Shown: piece after piece, positions 45,851 to 54,441 of the stretch | How positions within the stretch are numbered: position 1 is the first letter of the stretch | How the letters are laid out: each line of letters opens with the position of its first letter | Assembly: GCF_023283535.1 (NCBI RefSeq) | Contig: NZ_JAKILT010000007.1 | Location: forward strand, 60,729-124,728 | Source: Shewanella sairae | GTDB taxonomy: Bacteria > Pseudomonadota > Gammaproteobacteria > Enterobacterales > Shewanellaceae | Reading direction: 5' to 3' | Length of the DNA stretch: 64,000 nt | Notes under the pieces: generated by a model | Databases searched by the model: none | Told to the model about the DNA's origin: nothing | What the model saw: the letters and a program-made list of their open reading frames with translations, nothing else | Translations under genes and position numbers: made by a program

Positions 45851-47134
45851 GTGTTGAAAATTACTCCTTATTTGGAGTTGGATACAGAGGCTAACCAGCT
45901 TGTTGACCATATGAGCGGTAAGAAAGTGATTTTGACTTTCTCTGAGTCAGCCGTATTACATCGCCTGTTACTATCCTCTAAGCCTGTTTGTTCAAAAGAA
46001 GAACTGCTCAGTGCTGGCTGGCCCGATCGCGTGGTGGCCGTCACCTCATTAACGCAATGTATTAGTACCCTGCGTAAAAAGCTCGATCCTTACCGAGAAG
46101 TACAACTTAAAACCATCGCCCGTCGCGGTTATCAGCTGCATATTTCGACTCAGTCACATGTAAAAATGCTAGCGGTAAATGACGCTGAGTCAATGAAGGC
46201 AGCATTTTTCGATGTGTCTCTACTGGTTAAAATATCAGGCATTGTGGTTGCTTTGCTATTGCTCGTTATGGCGTGGTATTTCAGTGACTACCACAAGATT
46301 AAACAGAATTTAGCCAGCTGGACGGTGCAAGATAATTTTGAGCTGCAAGTGGGCAGCTTAAAAGGCAGTGGTAAGCTGTTATACAAAGACGATGCGCCGC
46401 ACTTGCATCCGTTTATGTGGGAAAAACACCTGCAGCCAGACACTAACTTTTTAACCTGCTACGAAGACTTTTATGCGTTTGCGGCGACCGACGGTGCAAA
46501 TTATTCGATGGCACTGTGTCCAGGTGAAGATGAAGCGCAGTGTGCAGGTAAGGGATTGATAAACTTAACTTCTGTCGACTCAGATCCAGCAGATCTTAAC
46601 TTAAAAGAGTTTGTTGAGTTATCAACCGCGATGGAGCAGCGCATTCGTTATAACCGGGTAATGCTGCCAGAAAGTACCGACACCAGCGGCGCATTCCTCG
46701 AGCATAACTACCAAGCGGATGTGTATTTTCCGGTTAAGGATGAGCTACTTATTCGCGCCGATATTAATATGTCGCTGATTTACGATTCAGACGACACCGG
46801 CGAGTTTTACTCCTCTACCTGTATAACCGACCAAGACTGTTTAACCACGCCGATTAAGTACAAGTTGCGCGGTAAGTTTAAGCAGTATTCCGGCATGATT
46901 GATGACTTAAACGTGGATATTTTCCAGGTTAAGGTTGAGCAAAAAGATTTGATAAAGCCGGATAAGTTAAATGACTCGGCAGTGCGTTTTTATCGCGATT
47001 TACGTAAACGCGATATTAAGGATGAAGAGTTGTATTTTATCCGTGTGCATCAAGATCATAAAACCGCGGTGTGGACTATCCCGCTGTTTGGGCAAGTTAC
47101 GGCTTGGTACCATTATGAGAGATTCGATATTTAG
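45851..47134 (+). CDS. ToxR/CadC-like membrane-anchored transcription regulator
   Basis: GTG 45851, GAGG 6 bases upstream, 427 residues. N-terminal winged helix of the OmpR/PhoB type (about 10-105, with VTSLTQCISTLRKKLDPYRE and TIARRGYQL), one transmembrane helix (about 125-147, GIVVALLLLVMAWYF), then a periplasmic domain of about 280 residues with several Cys. There is no receiver domain, so the outside domain senses and the inside domain binds DNA. It follows the sir cluster and may control it; the sensed signal is unknown. Confidence 0.85.
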   Translation: MLKITPYLELDTEANQLVDHMSGKKVILTFSESAVLHRLLLSSKPVCSKEELLSAGWPDRVVAVTSLTQCISTLRKKLDPYREVQLKTIARRGYQLHISTQSHVKMLAVNDAESMKAAFFDVSLLVKISGIVVALLLLVMAWYFSDYHKIKQNLASWTVQDNFELQVGSLKGSGKLLYKDDAPHLHPFMWEKHLQPDTNFLTCYEDFYAFAATDGANYSMALCPGEDEAQCAGKGLINLTSVDSDPADLNLKEFVELSTAMEQRIRYNRVMLPESTDTSGAFLEHNYQADVYFPVKDELLIRADINMSLIYDSDDTGEFYSSTCITDQDCLTTPIKYKLRGKFKQYSGMIDDLNVDIFQVKVEQKDLIKPDKLNDSAVRFYRDLRKRDIKDEELYFIRVHQDHKTAVWTIPLFGQVTAWYHYERFDI

Positions 47135-47196
47135 GCTCATATCGAGCTGAGCTGGTTGAGCTTGGCGTGTTTGTTGAGTGCAGAGTATCACTTTGG

Positions 47197-47223
47197 AAGC
47201 CCACGGTTATGTGGGCTTTTTTG
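47197..47223 (+). terminator. Rho-independent terminator of the ToxR-like gene
   Basis: AAGCCCAC, loop GGTTAT, GTGGGCTT, then TTTT. Confidence 0.92.
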
Positions 47224-47294
47224 TGCCCATTTTTTGCGTGTAGCTCTGCTGCTGAGCTTTGTTGGTGTAGAACAATCCAACTGTGTTTGATAAA

Positions 47295-47393
47295 GGTCGT
47301 GGCTGTGCCACCTATCAGGCTGCGCCTGATAAACGTCGTGGGATTCCATCCCACACCCGGGCAAGGAGGACTGCTCGTCCTTATCCTCCTTGC
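47295..47393. repeat. Tight array of four hairpins (likely mobile repeat)
   Basis: GTGGC-TGT-GCCAC (47299-47311); TATCAGGC-TGC-GCCTGATA (47313-47331); GTGGGAT-TCC-ATCCCAC (47338-47354); GCAAGGAGGA with TCCTCCTTGC (47361-47393) around an inner GGAC/GTCC. Three of the loops are three bases. This regularity is unlike a terminator or coding DNA; it looks like a palindromic intergenic repeat. Overlapping long reading frames on both strands are artefacts of it. Confidence 0.7.
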
Positions 47394-47447
47394 ATCCACC
47401 ATGACGCCCCGACGAAGTTGTAGATCCTCAGTCATTTTCTAAAATCG

Positions 47448-47618
47448 CTACCGCCTCATATTCGCCGTCCATGGCTCACCTAAGGCTATCTCGTCATCCA
47501 TGACTCGCTCACGCGATTTGTCTTCAATGACCTCGGCAACTTCGATGGGGAGTGGTGCTTTCTGTGAGTACAGTATTACGCCGAGAACATCATCTATTTC
47601 TGTATTATAAAAGCACAT
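47448..47618 (-). CDS. Possible small acidic protein
   Basis: A 56-residue frame on the minus strand (MCFYNTEIDDVLGV, then PLPIEVAEVIEDKSRERVMD and GEPWTANMRR). Composition is protein-like, but no SD is seen and the frame stays open for 16 codons upstream of the ATG, so it could be a gene remnant. Listed with low confidence. Confidence 0.3.
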   Translation of the reverse strand: MCFYNTEIDDVLGVILYSQKAPLPIEVAEVIEDKSRERVMDDEIALGEPWTANMRR

Positions 47619-47716
47619 TCGCTGTATTATTATGTCAGAAATATTAGGTGTTACTATTTAAAACAATGATTTATAATTATTTTGAGTCAAATTCGTTATC
47701 TAACAAGGATGCCATT

Positions 47717-47896
47717 ATGAGTGAAGAAATTAGCATAGAACACCATGGTGAAACCATAACTGCTTCTTACACAGTTTTTGAAGATACGCTTCATGTTTAC
47801 CTTCCCGATGGTAGCACTAGAGTAACGGAGCTACGCGGCTTAGATAGCGAGTCTTCAGCGAGGATGCATCTAAAAATGTATGTAAAAAGATCCTAG
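47717..47896 (+). CDS. Small soluble protein of unknown function
   Basis: ATG 47717 with AAGGA 7 bases upstream, 59 residues. It begins MSEEISIEHHGETITASYTV and includes EDTLHVYLPDGSTRVTELRG, a compact beta-rich pattern. No family recognised; it lies at the start of the accessory region. Confidence 0.6.
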   Translation: MSEEISIEHHGETITASYTVFEDTLHVYLPDGSTRVTELRGLDSESSARMHLKMYVKRS

Positions 47897-48001
47897 TAAG
47901 TAGTTCATAAGGGAAAAAGTAGTTGGCCGTTCTTTTATCGTTAATTTAGGGCAACAACTTTTCATTTTTAATGAGGCGTTAACAGGCTTGGAGGTTGAGC
48001 T

Positions 48002-48376
48002 TTGAACTTTAAAGATATTTTGTATTTAGATGTAGAATTTATATCTTCTATGTATGAAGAGGTTGAGGGGGAATCTCCCTCTGTTCAATTAACTAAAACA
48101 GAAAGTATGAATGCTGGAATTAAAGCCTTGTTCGCCTCCGTTGGAGTTAGAGCTTCGGAAACTAAATCATTCAACATTTCCACAGCTGCAATGTTGAAAA
48201 AACTTTCAAAAGAGCTTGAAGCCTTTCCTCTGTTTGATAATCAATCACACGACAAAGCAACACCGTCTAAATACGTTAAAATTTCTGGTTCACTATTTGC
48301 GACATTTAAAAGTTGGGTCAGTAAAAGTTGGGTCAGAGTAAACTATTCAAAAACCGACTCTCATAGGCCTTGTTGA
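48002..48376 (+). pseudogene. N-terminal part of an unrecognised protein, probably truncated
   Basis: TTG start with a perfect GGAGG 7 bases upstream. The first about 100 residues look like a real globular N terminus (DILYLDVEFISSMYEEVEGE, VQLTKTESMNAGIKALFASV). From 48308 the DNA is a short direct repeat and the last residues (SWVSKSWVRV and on) come from it. The domain reminds me of uncharacterised DUF6414-like proteins, but I cannot confirm this. I read it as a gene cut by a repeat insertion or deletion. Confidence 0.55.
48308..48336. repeat. 15-bp direct repeat at the end of the truncated gene
   Basis: AAAAGTTGGGTCAG occurs at 48308-48321 and 48323-48336. The tract continues AGTAAAC. It resembles a transposon-end remnant, not a coding repeat. 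Confidence 0.75.
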
Positions 48377-48454
48377 GTTGATTGCTTATCAACTGAGATT
48401 ATGAGACAACCCCATATTAGATAATAGGATGATAAATATAGGGTTAAACAAGTG

Positions 48455-49138
48455 ATGAACCTCAAGCTAATCACTCTACTGGCATGTCTGCTCGGGTATT
48501 CAAGTTTCGGGTATGCAGCCAGTTTCGATTGCACTAAAGCCAAGGCTAACATTGAAAAGCAGATCTGTGCTGATGATGAGCTGAGTAAGCTAGACACCGA
48601 GTTAATGGCTGCTTACAAACTGTATCGAGCCCAGCTTACTGATAATGACAAATTGCAGCTAAAACATTCGCAAAGAACTTGGCTTAAACAGCGCAATAAA
48701 GATTGCAGTGATAATACTCCAGCTTGTAAAGATGTTTACCAGCGACGCATTACAGAACTGTTAATGCAAGTATCTGAAGGTAAACAGCTTTCAGTTAAAG
48801 ACTATTATCAGCATTGTAATATGCGAACCATTTATAGCTCCTACGGCCAACGCTTAAAGTATTATTGTGAGTCATACCCTAAAGACTTCTTTAAAGCGCC
48901 GGGGGTTATCTCTGACACTAAGCTTGAAATGATCGACGGTGATAATATCTGGACAGTTTCAATAGCGCCGGGCAACCGCGTTACCATGGGTAATCAAATC
49001 ACCTCAGGCACTTATCACTCTGTGTCTTCTCACAGACTGTACTTTGATAAAAATAGCAATGACTGGCGCACGTTAGAGACATTTATCGCCGTGCCTGAAG
49101 ATTGCGTGGCTTATTCATCACAAGGCATATCAAAGTAA
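48455..49138 (+). CDS. LprI-like (DUF1311) secreted protein
   Basis: ATG 48455, 227 residues with a signal peptide (about 1-22, ending GYAA). An LprI-type domain follows: FDCTKAKANIEKQICADDEL and SQRTWLKQRNKDCSDNTPAC, with the paired Cys of the family. Some members inhibit lysozyme. The C-terminal 110 residues (CNMRTIYSSYGQRLKYYCES) are not recognised. A hairpin at 49190-49235 follows. Confidence 0.85.
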   Translation: MNLKLITLLACLLGYSSFGYAASFDCTKAKANIEKQICADDELSKLDTELMAAYKLYRAQLTDNDKLQLKHSQRTWLKQRNKDCSDNTPACKDVYQRRITELLMQVSEGKQLSVKDYYQHCNMRTIYSSYGQRLKYYCESYPKDFFKAPGVISDTKLEMIDGDNIWTVSIAPGNRVTMGNQITSGTYHSVSSHRLYFDKNSNDWRTLETFIAVPEDCVAYSSQGISK

Positions 49139-49189
49139 AAATGCGAGTAGAGGAAGATAGTGACTCAATGAAGCCGAGCTAGCCTCACA

Positions 49190-49235
49190 AACAAGCGGAG
49201 TTTGCTTATTTATAAGCTCTCGCGCCGCTTGTTTT
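49190..49235 (+). terminator. Branched terminator-like hairpin
   Basis: AACAAGCGG (49190-49198) pairs with CCGCTTGTT (49225-49233), with an inner GCTTAT/ATAAGC hairpin and TTTT after. Confidence 0.6.
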
Positions 49236-49274
49236 AGCTATGTGGTAAATGCCGTCATCTAAATGTCTATTTTA

Positions 49275-49577
49275 ACTGCTAAGTTAATCCTTTCTTACCT
49301 CTTCGACGTATAGCTATGGACAAATCACATCGTCCGGTAAGTGTTAAAGCAATTGCCTGTCTGAGCAATAGACTAAACACCAGAGTTAATGGGGTAACTA
49401 ATGTTTTCAATATTTAAACGAGATCCTGCCAAGAAACTTAAAAAGCTATATTTTGCCAAGCTTGAGCAAGCGATGTTTGCGCAGCGAAATGGTGATATCA
49501 AAACGTACTCTGAACTCACCGCCGAGGCGGATGAAATCGATAAGCAAATATCCAATCTCAACAATTCGCCAAGCTAA
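49275..49577 (+). repeat. Duplicated segment, copy 1 (DUF6435-like gene plus leader)
   Basis: Matches 53397-53693 both in the leader (CTGCTAAGTTAATCC versus CTGTTAAGTTAATCC, then a CGTATAGC block) and the small gene. The copies are in direct orientation 4.1 kb apart. Confidence 0.8.
49401..49577 (+). CDS. DUF6435-like small protein, copy 1
   Basis: 58 residues starting MFSIFKRDPAKKLKKLYFAK, with QRNGDIKTYSELTAEADEID. This resembles the family of short basic-then-acidic helical proteins (MFxxFKRDPAKKL...) seen in many gammaproteobacteria, function unknown. GGGG precedes the ATG at 49401. A second copy lies at 53523. The downstream flank is a 15-bp tandem repeat. Confidence 0.8.
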   Translation: MFSIFKRDPAKKLKKLYFAKLEQAMFAQRNGDIKTYSELTAEADEIDKQISNLNNSPS

Positions 49578-49635
49578 GCTCACCACGATAAAGTTCACCA
49601 CGTTAAAGTTTACTAAGCTCAAGCTCACTAACTTC
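49576..49635. repeat. 15-bp degenerate tandem repeat, four units
   Basis: AAGCTCACCACGATA, AAGTTCACCACGTTA, AAGTTTACTAAGCTC and AAGCTCACTAACTTC stand head to tail, starting at the DUF6435-like stop codon. Confidence 0.8.
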
Positions 49636-49928
49636 GCCGAACTGCCAAAATCTCCAGCAAATAACAGATTGATTGAGCATTAATGGAGGCTTATCAAAAC
49701 TGCTGACATAGGGTCACAGTTTGCCTGAGATTAGCGCCTTTTGTATTTTACGAACTTTTAATTTTTGCAAAGCCATTGATATCTATCAGAGTAGTACTTA
49801 CCCTGATGCGCAATATTATGCTCTGAATAAACCTTGTTTATGTTGGCGAACGGCTGTTGCTGATTCAGGTTCAGGCTGATTGTCTTGAGAAAAACGAAAT
49901 TCTAGTAAGAAATCCTACAAGGAAAAGT
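49578..49928. other. Non-coding interval before the 528-residue gene
   Basis: After the 15-bp repeats nothing recognisable is seen except the SD AAGGA for the next gene. The frame of that gene is open upstream to 49857, but the start there is weak. Confidence 0.45.
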
Positions 49929-51515
49929 ATGCGTTATTACATAGAACAGGCTGTAAGTTCTCCAAGCCCGGGACTGAGGATTATTGAGCGTCACCAAGAT
50001 GGCAGCGAGACGGTTATCTGGTATTTGCAAACTCAGCATAGTCATCTTATTTTGCAAGAGGTTCAAGGCGAGCATCTGCTGCTGGGGGACTGGGACGGCA
50101 AGTTCAGCCGCTTTCATATTCCTAGCCAAAGCTTGACCCACACTCAACAGCTGACGGGTAAAGTAAGCATTGGTGCTGTTCTTTCTCGTGGTGGTTTTGC
50201 CATTATGGTGGCCATGAACAATGAAAATGACTACGGCATTCCGACCTTGGTTCGCTTAGATTGCAATAACCTGTCTATCCTCAGTGACTTCAGAATACCA
50301 TTTGAGCTCAACGATGAAGATGACGAAGAGGATGAAGAGGATGAAGATAGCGAACTAGACACTGACGATGATGAAGAGTTTGAGCCTCAGATAGACTGCT
50401 ATACCCTCGATGTTTATCGCCCAACAGAACCAATAGCAGGGCAGCTGTGGTTGTATGCATGTAATACCAATTCAAACTGGGAGAACGCCACGGCGCATGA
50501 ATTTTATCGATTGGATTTGCTGGCGCAGCAAGAGTCTTTGCTTCCCCTACCTGGAGTAGGTAACGCTAACAATGACTTGTGCATGCCAGCATTGAATTTG
50601 ACCGCCAACCTTGGTGTCATGCTGAGTTGGGAGGCGGCCCCTGTCATAGCGCAAAGTGCTGAACACAATGGCGAACAAGCGATTCAACTGCAGCTAGAAC
50701 TGTTTGATATCGAGCTGTGCGAGGTTATTCGTAAACTACCGCTGCGTACATACAGCTTTGAGCAGTTGCAACAGCGTAGTGTCGACATTGATATATTGCA
50801 GGAAGGCCCAGAAGAGGATGCTGAGCAATATTTCGAGGAGTTAGCAGATCTTTATGAAGAGCTGAAAGAGATGCGCTGGCAGGAAGATAAGCTGCTGCTG
50901 ACCTTTGAAGATCAAAGTCTATTACTCGATATTAACGGTCATGCTGAGCTATTTACTGCAGCAAGCAAACCTGCAAATAGTCATCCAGATATAAAGCGCA
51001 GTTACTTGCCTGAGGCAATATTGGCTGAACAGTTGGCAGGTTGTCATCCGATTAAAACTGATGACATTCCACAGGCGATGCAGCAAATGCTAGCGCTCTG
51101 TAAAGATGTCGGTTCAGCAAGCTATGGCGATCTGTTCTCATTCGCTCTAGTCGACAGCGCAGGCAATAAGGTGGAACCCACACCATTCTACCAACAAGCA
51201 GTACAGCAACATGCTGAACTTATGCAGGAAATGGTCGCCAACTATTGTGATTATCTGGACACCACTAGATTAAAAAACAATTTGTGGGAAGGGGATTATT
51301 GTACGGGCTCTTTATGCCATGTTGTCTATGCCCTGGCATCCACAGGGGATGTTACTAAGCTGCCGTTAATTAATCGCTTTGTCAGCTTTATTGATACCGA
51401 CCATGAGAGTTTTGTCAGAGATGATTTACTCCCTAAGTTAGCTGTTGTATTTGATGAAAACTTGCCTTTAGTGCAGAACATCAGAGGCTGGTATGAGGAC
51501 GACTGGGAATCATAG
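49929..51515 (+). CDS. Uncharacterised large soluble protein with an acidic block
   Basis: ATG 49929 with AAGGA 5 bases upstream gives 528 residues. The N-terminal part has strand-rich, WD-like segments (LILQEVQGEHLLLGDWDGKF, SLTHTQQLTGKVSIGAVLSR). Residues about 128-153 are nearly all Asp/Glu. A helical C-terminal part ends ENLPLVQNIRGWYEDDWES. No signal peptide or transmembrane segment. I do not recognise the family; it is the longest gene of the accessory region. Confidence 0.7.
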   Translation: MRYYIEQAVSSPSPGLRIIERHQDGSETVIWYLQTQHSHLILQEVQGEHLLLGDWDGKFSRFHIPSQSLTHTQQLTGKVSIGAVLSRGGFAIMVAMNNENDYGIPTLVRLDCNNLSILSDFRIPFELNDEDDEEDEEDEDSELDTDDDEEFEPQIDCYTLDVYRPTEPIAGQLWLYACNTNSNWENATAHEFYRLDLLAQQESLLPLPGVGNANNDLCMPALNLTANLGVMLSWEAAPVIAQSAEHNGEQAIQLQLELFDIELCEVIRKLPLRTYSFEQLQQRSVDIDILQEGPEEDAEQYFEELADLYEELKEMRWQEDKLLLTFEDQSLLLDINGHAELFTAASKPANSHPDIKRSYLPEAILAEQLAGCHPIKTDDIPQAMQQMLALCKDVGSASYGDLFSFALVDSAGNKVEPTPFYQQAVQQHAELMQEMVANYCDYLDTTRLKNNLWEGDYCTGSLCHVVYALASTGDVTKLPLINRFVSFIDTDHESFVRDDLLPKLAVVFDENLPLVQNIRGWYEDDWES

Positions 51516-51532
51516 AGACTGGGAATCATAGA
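51499..51532. repeat. 16-bp tandem duplication across the stop codon
   Basis: GACTGGGAATCATAGA occurs twice in tandem. The first copy encodes the end (DWES, stop TAG) and the second is non-coding. Confidence 0.85.
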
Positions 51533-51602
51533 CACCCACGATAAATGGCATGTTTGTATACCTCTTACTAAGCTTTAGTTATTGCTGAAGTAGGAGGTGG
51601 TT

Positions 51603-52580
51603 ATGCCCCGCGCTAGAAGTACGCTAATTAGTCTTGAAGACACGCCTTATTATCATTGCTGTAGCCGGGTAGTGCGTCGAGCATTCTTGTGTGGTGATGA
51701 TAAATACACAGGCAAGAATTACGACCATCGTCGTGGTTGGGTTGAGGCTCAGATACTCAAGTTAACAGAGATATTTGCCATCGATGTTGCGGCCTATGCT
51801 GTGATGAGTAATCACTTGCATGTAGTGCTTTATATCGATTTAGAAACCGTTAATCGTTGGTCAGATAGAGAGGTAGTTGAACAGTGGCACAAACTGTTTA
51901 ATGGTACTGACTTAAGTCAGAAGTTTGCTAAAGGTGATGTGGTAGAGGCGTGTATGGTTGCTACACTCAAGCACCAGATAGCGACATATCGCTCACGCCT
52001 CTGTGATATCAGCTGGTTTATGCGTTGTTTAAATGAGCCTATAGCTAGACAAGCTAATTATGAAGACAACTGCACAGGCCATTTCTGGGAGGGGCGATTC
52101 AAGAGCCAAGCATTGCTCGATGAAGCAGCAGTGCTTGCTTGTATGGCTTATGTAGAGCTCAATCCTATTCGTGCCAAGATGGCGAAAACACCAGAGAAAT
52201 CGGACTACACTAGCTTAAAATTAAGAGTTCATGCGGCTCTAAAAGGTAAGCAGCCTGCTAAATTGCTGCCCTTCATTGGCAACGAGAAAAAATATCAACC
52301 AAAAGGAATTAATTTTTCACTACAAGATTATTTAATGCTTGTAGATGAAACTGGCAAAATCATACGTGATGATAAGCGAGGAGCCGTTTCTCCTAGCGCA
52401 GAAAAGATATTGGATAGGCTGAATATTCCAAGTGATAACTGGCTTAAAATTACCACTGAGTTCGGCAAACTTTTTCTTGGTCCGGTTGGTTCACTGCAGG
52501 AGTTAACTCATTACTGCGACCACCTAGATAAGCGACGACGGCACTTCGCGAATAGTTGCCAGTATCTACAAGTTGGCTAA
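51603..52580 (+). mobile_element. REP-associated Y1 transposase (RAYT-like)
   Basis: ATG 51603, five bases after AGGAGG, gives 325 residues. The HUH metal motif stands in YAVMSNHLHVVLYID, and the C-terminal part of the Y1 domain is CTGHFWEGRFKSQALLDE and MAYVELNPIRAKMA. RAYT proteins cut single-stranded DNA at palindromic REP sequences. The gene is intact. I cannot find clear element ends; the hairpin array at 47295-47393 and the repeat at 48308 are possible substrates. Confidence 0.88.
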
Positions 52581-52806
52581 TAAATTCTAAACTAATTACT
52601 CGTTTTATCGTTCTATCACGGTTGTTTTCCTACGCTCTTTTTTTAGGTTTTCTGCTCAAATCACATCTGTTTTACCCTGTTAATCATTAGACTTCTTGTT
52701 TGGCATCAAATAATGCTTCATCTCATATTTATAGTTCGAGTAAGGCTTCGTTATAACAGTTATATTGTTGATTATTAATGGGTGGCAATCTATAAAAAAG
52801 CAATTA

Positions 52807-53364
52807 ATGATTAACCAAGAATATTACGTTTGGGCTGAAGACTGTCAGTTTGGCTTGCTTGATGCCGCTAATGAGTTGACTGAAATCGTGCAAAATAAAA
52901 GAGAATTGCTGTCGGTTGATGAGATTTTAGCGTACAGGATAACGACTAAAGGTGACAGTGAACAGTTAGCCGATGTTTATTACTCACCCAAGTTTTTATT
53001 GAGTGAAAAACTGTACGCTCTGCTGCGTTCGTTTGATTTACCGTATGTGCAATTTATCGTTGCCAATATTGACCAGAAATCTGAACAGTTTTACCTATTG
53101 AAAGTCATCAACTTTATTTCGTTGATTGATGAGAAAAAGTCAAAAGTGACCATCATAAGAGGCAATATAAAAAACCTTGATAGATTCTTGCTGTCAGATG
53201 AGCTTTCCAATATCGAACTCAGTCAAAGGTTGATATTTAAAGTCGGTCACAGCCCTGTGACTGTTGTGCACAAATCTATCGTCGATAGCTTAGCGACCCA
53301 TAATCTATTGGGGGTGCAATTTATTCCAGTAACAGCTTGGAGTGCTTGGGCTGGTGCAAGATAA
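52807..53364 (+). CDS. Imm11/DUF1629-like protein (possible immunity protein)
   Basis: ATG 52807 gives 185 residues, starting MINQEYYVWAEDCQFGLLDA; a longer TTG frame is unlikely. Segments LADVYYSPKFLLSEKLYALL, QFYLLKVINFISLIDEK and VTVVHKSIVDSLATHNLLGV resemble the imm11/DUF1629 proteins that accompany toxin genes in polymorphic toxin loci. No toxin gene is adjacent, so it looks like an orphan. The family call is moderate. Confidence 0.6.
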   Translation: MINQEYYVWAEDCQFGLLDAANELTEIVQNKRELLSVDEILAYRITTKGDSEQLADVYYSPKFLLSEKLYALLRSFDLPYVQFIVANIDQKSEQFYLLKVINFISLIDEKKSKVTIIRGNIKNLDRFLLSDELSNIELSQRLIFKVGHSPVTVVHKSIVDSLATHNLLGVQFIPVTAWSAWAGAR

Positions 53365-53396
53365 GCTGCATCTTTGAGCGTAGCTTAATGATTTTG

Positions 53397-53693
53397 GCTG
53401 TTAAGTTAATCCATTCTTACTCATTCAGCGTATAGCAAACCACTGTACAAAATTGGCTGCAATCAGCAATTGCAGCAGTGTCTAAGCTGCAGAGCAAATG
53501 TGAGAATCAATGGAGATAGCCAGTGTTTTCAATATTTAAACGAGATCCCGCTAAGAAACTTAAAAAGCAGTATTTTGCTAAGCTTGAACAAGCGATGCTT
53601 GCACAGAGAAAAGGTGATATCAGAACCTACTCGCTACTCACGGCAGAAGCGGGTGAAATTGATAAGCAAATATCGAACCTGATGCAGCCATAA
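53397..53693 (+). repeat. Duplicated segment, copy 2
   Basis: Second copy of the segment at 49275-49577, same orientation, with more divergence in the leader. Confidence 0.8.
53523..53693 (+). CDS. DUF6435-like small protein, copy 2
   Basis: GTG start with GGAGATA upstream, 56 residues: MFSIFKRDPAKKLKKQYFAK, with RKGDIRTYSLLTAEAGEIDK. It differs from copy 1 in a few residues and the last five. Both reading frames are intact, so both copies may work. Confidence 0.78.
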   Translation: MFSIFKRDPAKKLKKQYFAKLEQAMLAQRKGDIRTYSLLTAEAGEIDKQISNLMQP

Positions 53694-53735
53694 GCTAAAA
53701 AGCTTCAAAACAGCTGACGATTTTGCGAGTGTATT

Positions 53736-54441
53736 AAGCTGTAAAGCCCTGTGCTAGTGAGAAATGGGCGCTGCCTGGGCTGATATTACCGACTAAGCCA
53801 ATAAACAGCGCGATGGCAATAACCCCGGCAGTGCAGGGTCATGATTGCCACTGTTTTCGGAAATCTTAGCAAAAATACATATTGGCAGCGATGGCTAGCA
53901 ATAAGCCCGCGAAAACCTTTTTGATTAACGGCACGGGTAAGCTCGCAGTGGCTTTAGCGTCTATCTAACAGTGCGGTAAACCAAGAGTTGCACAAAATAC
54001 CGAGTAACGCCGGTAAATAGACGAAGCTGCAAAGCACTGTGCTAGTGAGAAATGTGCGCTGTCTGGGCTGATATTGCCTATTAAGCCAATAAACAGCGCG
54101 ATGGCAATAACCCCGGCAGTGCAGGGCTATGATTGCCATCGTTTTCAGAAATCTTAGCCAAAATACATATTCACGGCGATAACCAACAATAAGCATGCGA
54201 AGATCTTCTTAATCAGCGGTATGGGTAAGCTAGCAGTGGCTTTAGCGTCTATCTAACAGTGCGGTAAACCAAGAGGTGCACAAAATACCGAGTAACGCCG
54301 GTAAATAGACGAAGCTGCAAAATCCTGTGCTAGTGAGAAATGGGCGCTGTCTGGGCTGATATTACCCATTGATCCAATAAACAGCGCGATGGCAATAACC
54401 CTGACAGTGCAGGGTCATGATTGCCATTGTTTTCGGAAATC
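53736..54441 (-). pseudogene. Decayed tandem copies of the 3' end of the TauE/SafE gene
   Basis: The block GCTAGTGAGAAATG recurs at 53752, 54041, 54329 and, as GTTAGTGAGAAATG, inside the real gene at 54614: a period of 285-289 bp. Each copy covers roughly the last 80 codons of the gene plus about 40 bp of 3' flank. Frame breaks and stop codons show the copies are not functional. The copies resemble each other in some places more than they do the gene. No other gene is seen in this interval. Confidence 0.85.

Noticed and set aside
47097..47442. Overlapping long frames on both strands after the ToxR-like gene
   Set aside because: They run through a terminator and the hairpin array; palindromic DNA opens frames on both strands by chance.
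47897..48001. Integron attC-like site (GGCGTTAAC) before the truncated gene
   Set aside because: The 3' core does not fit GTTRRRY and no matching 5' core or integrase is seen.
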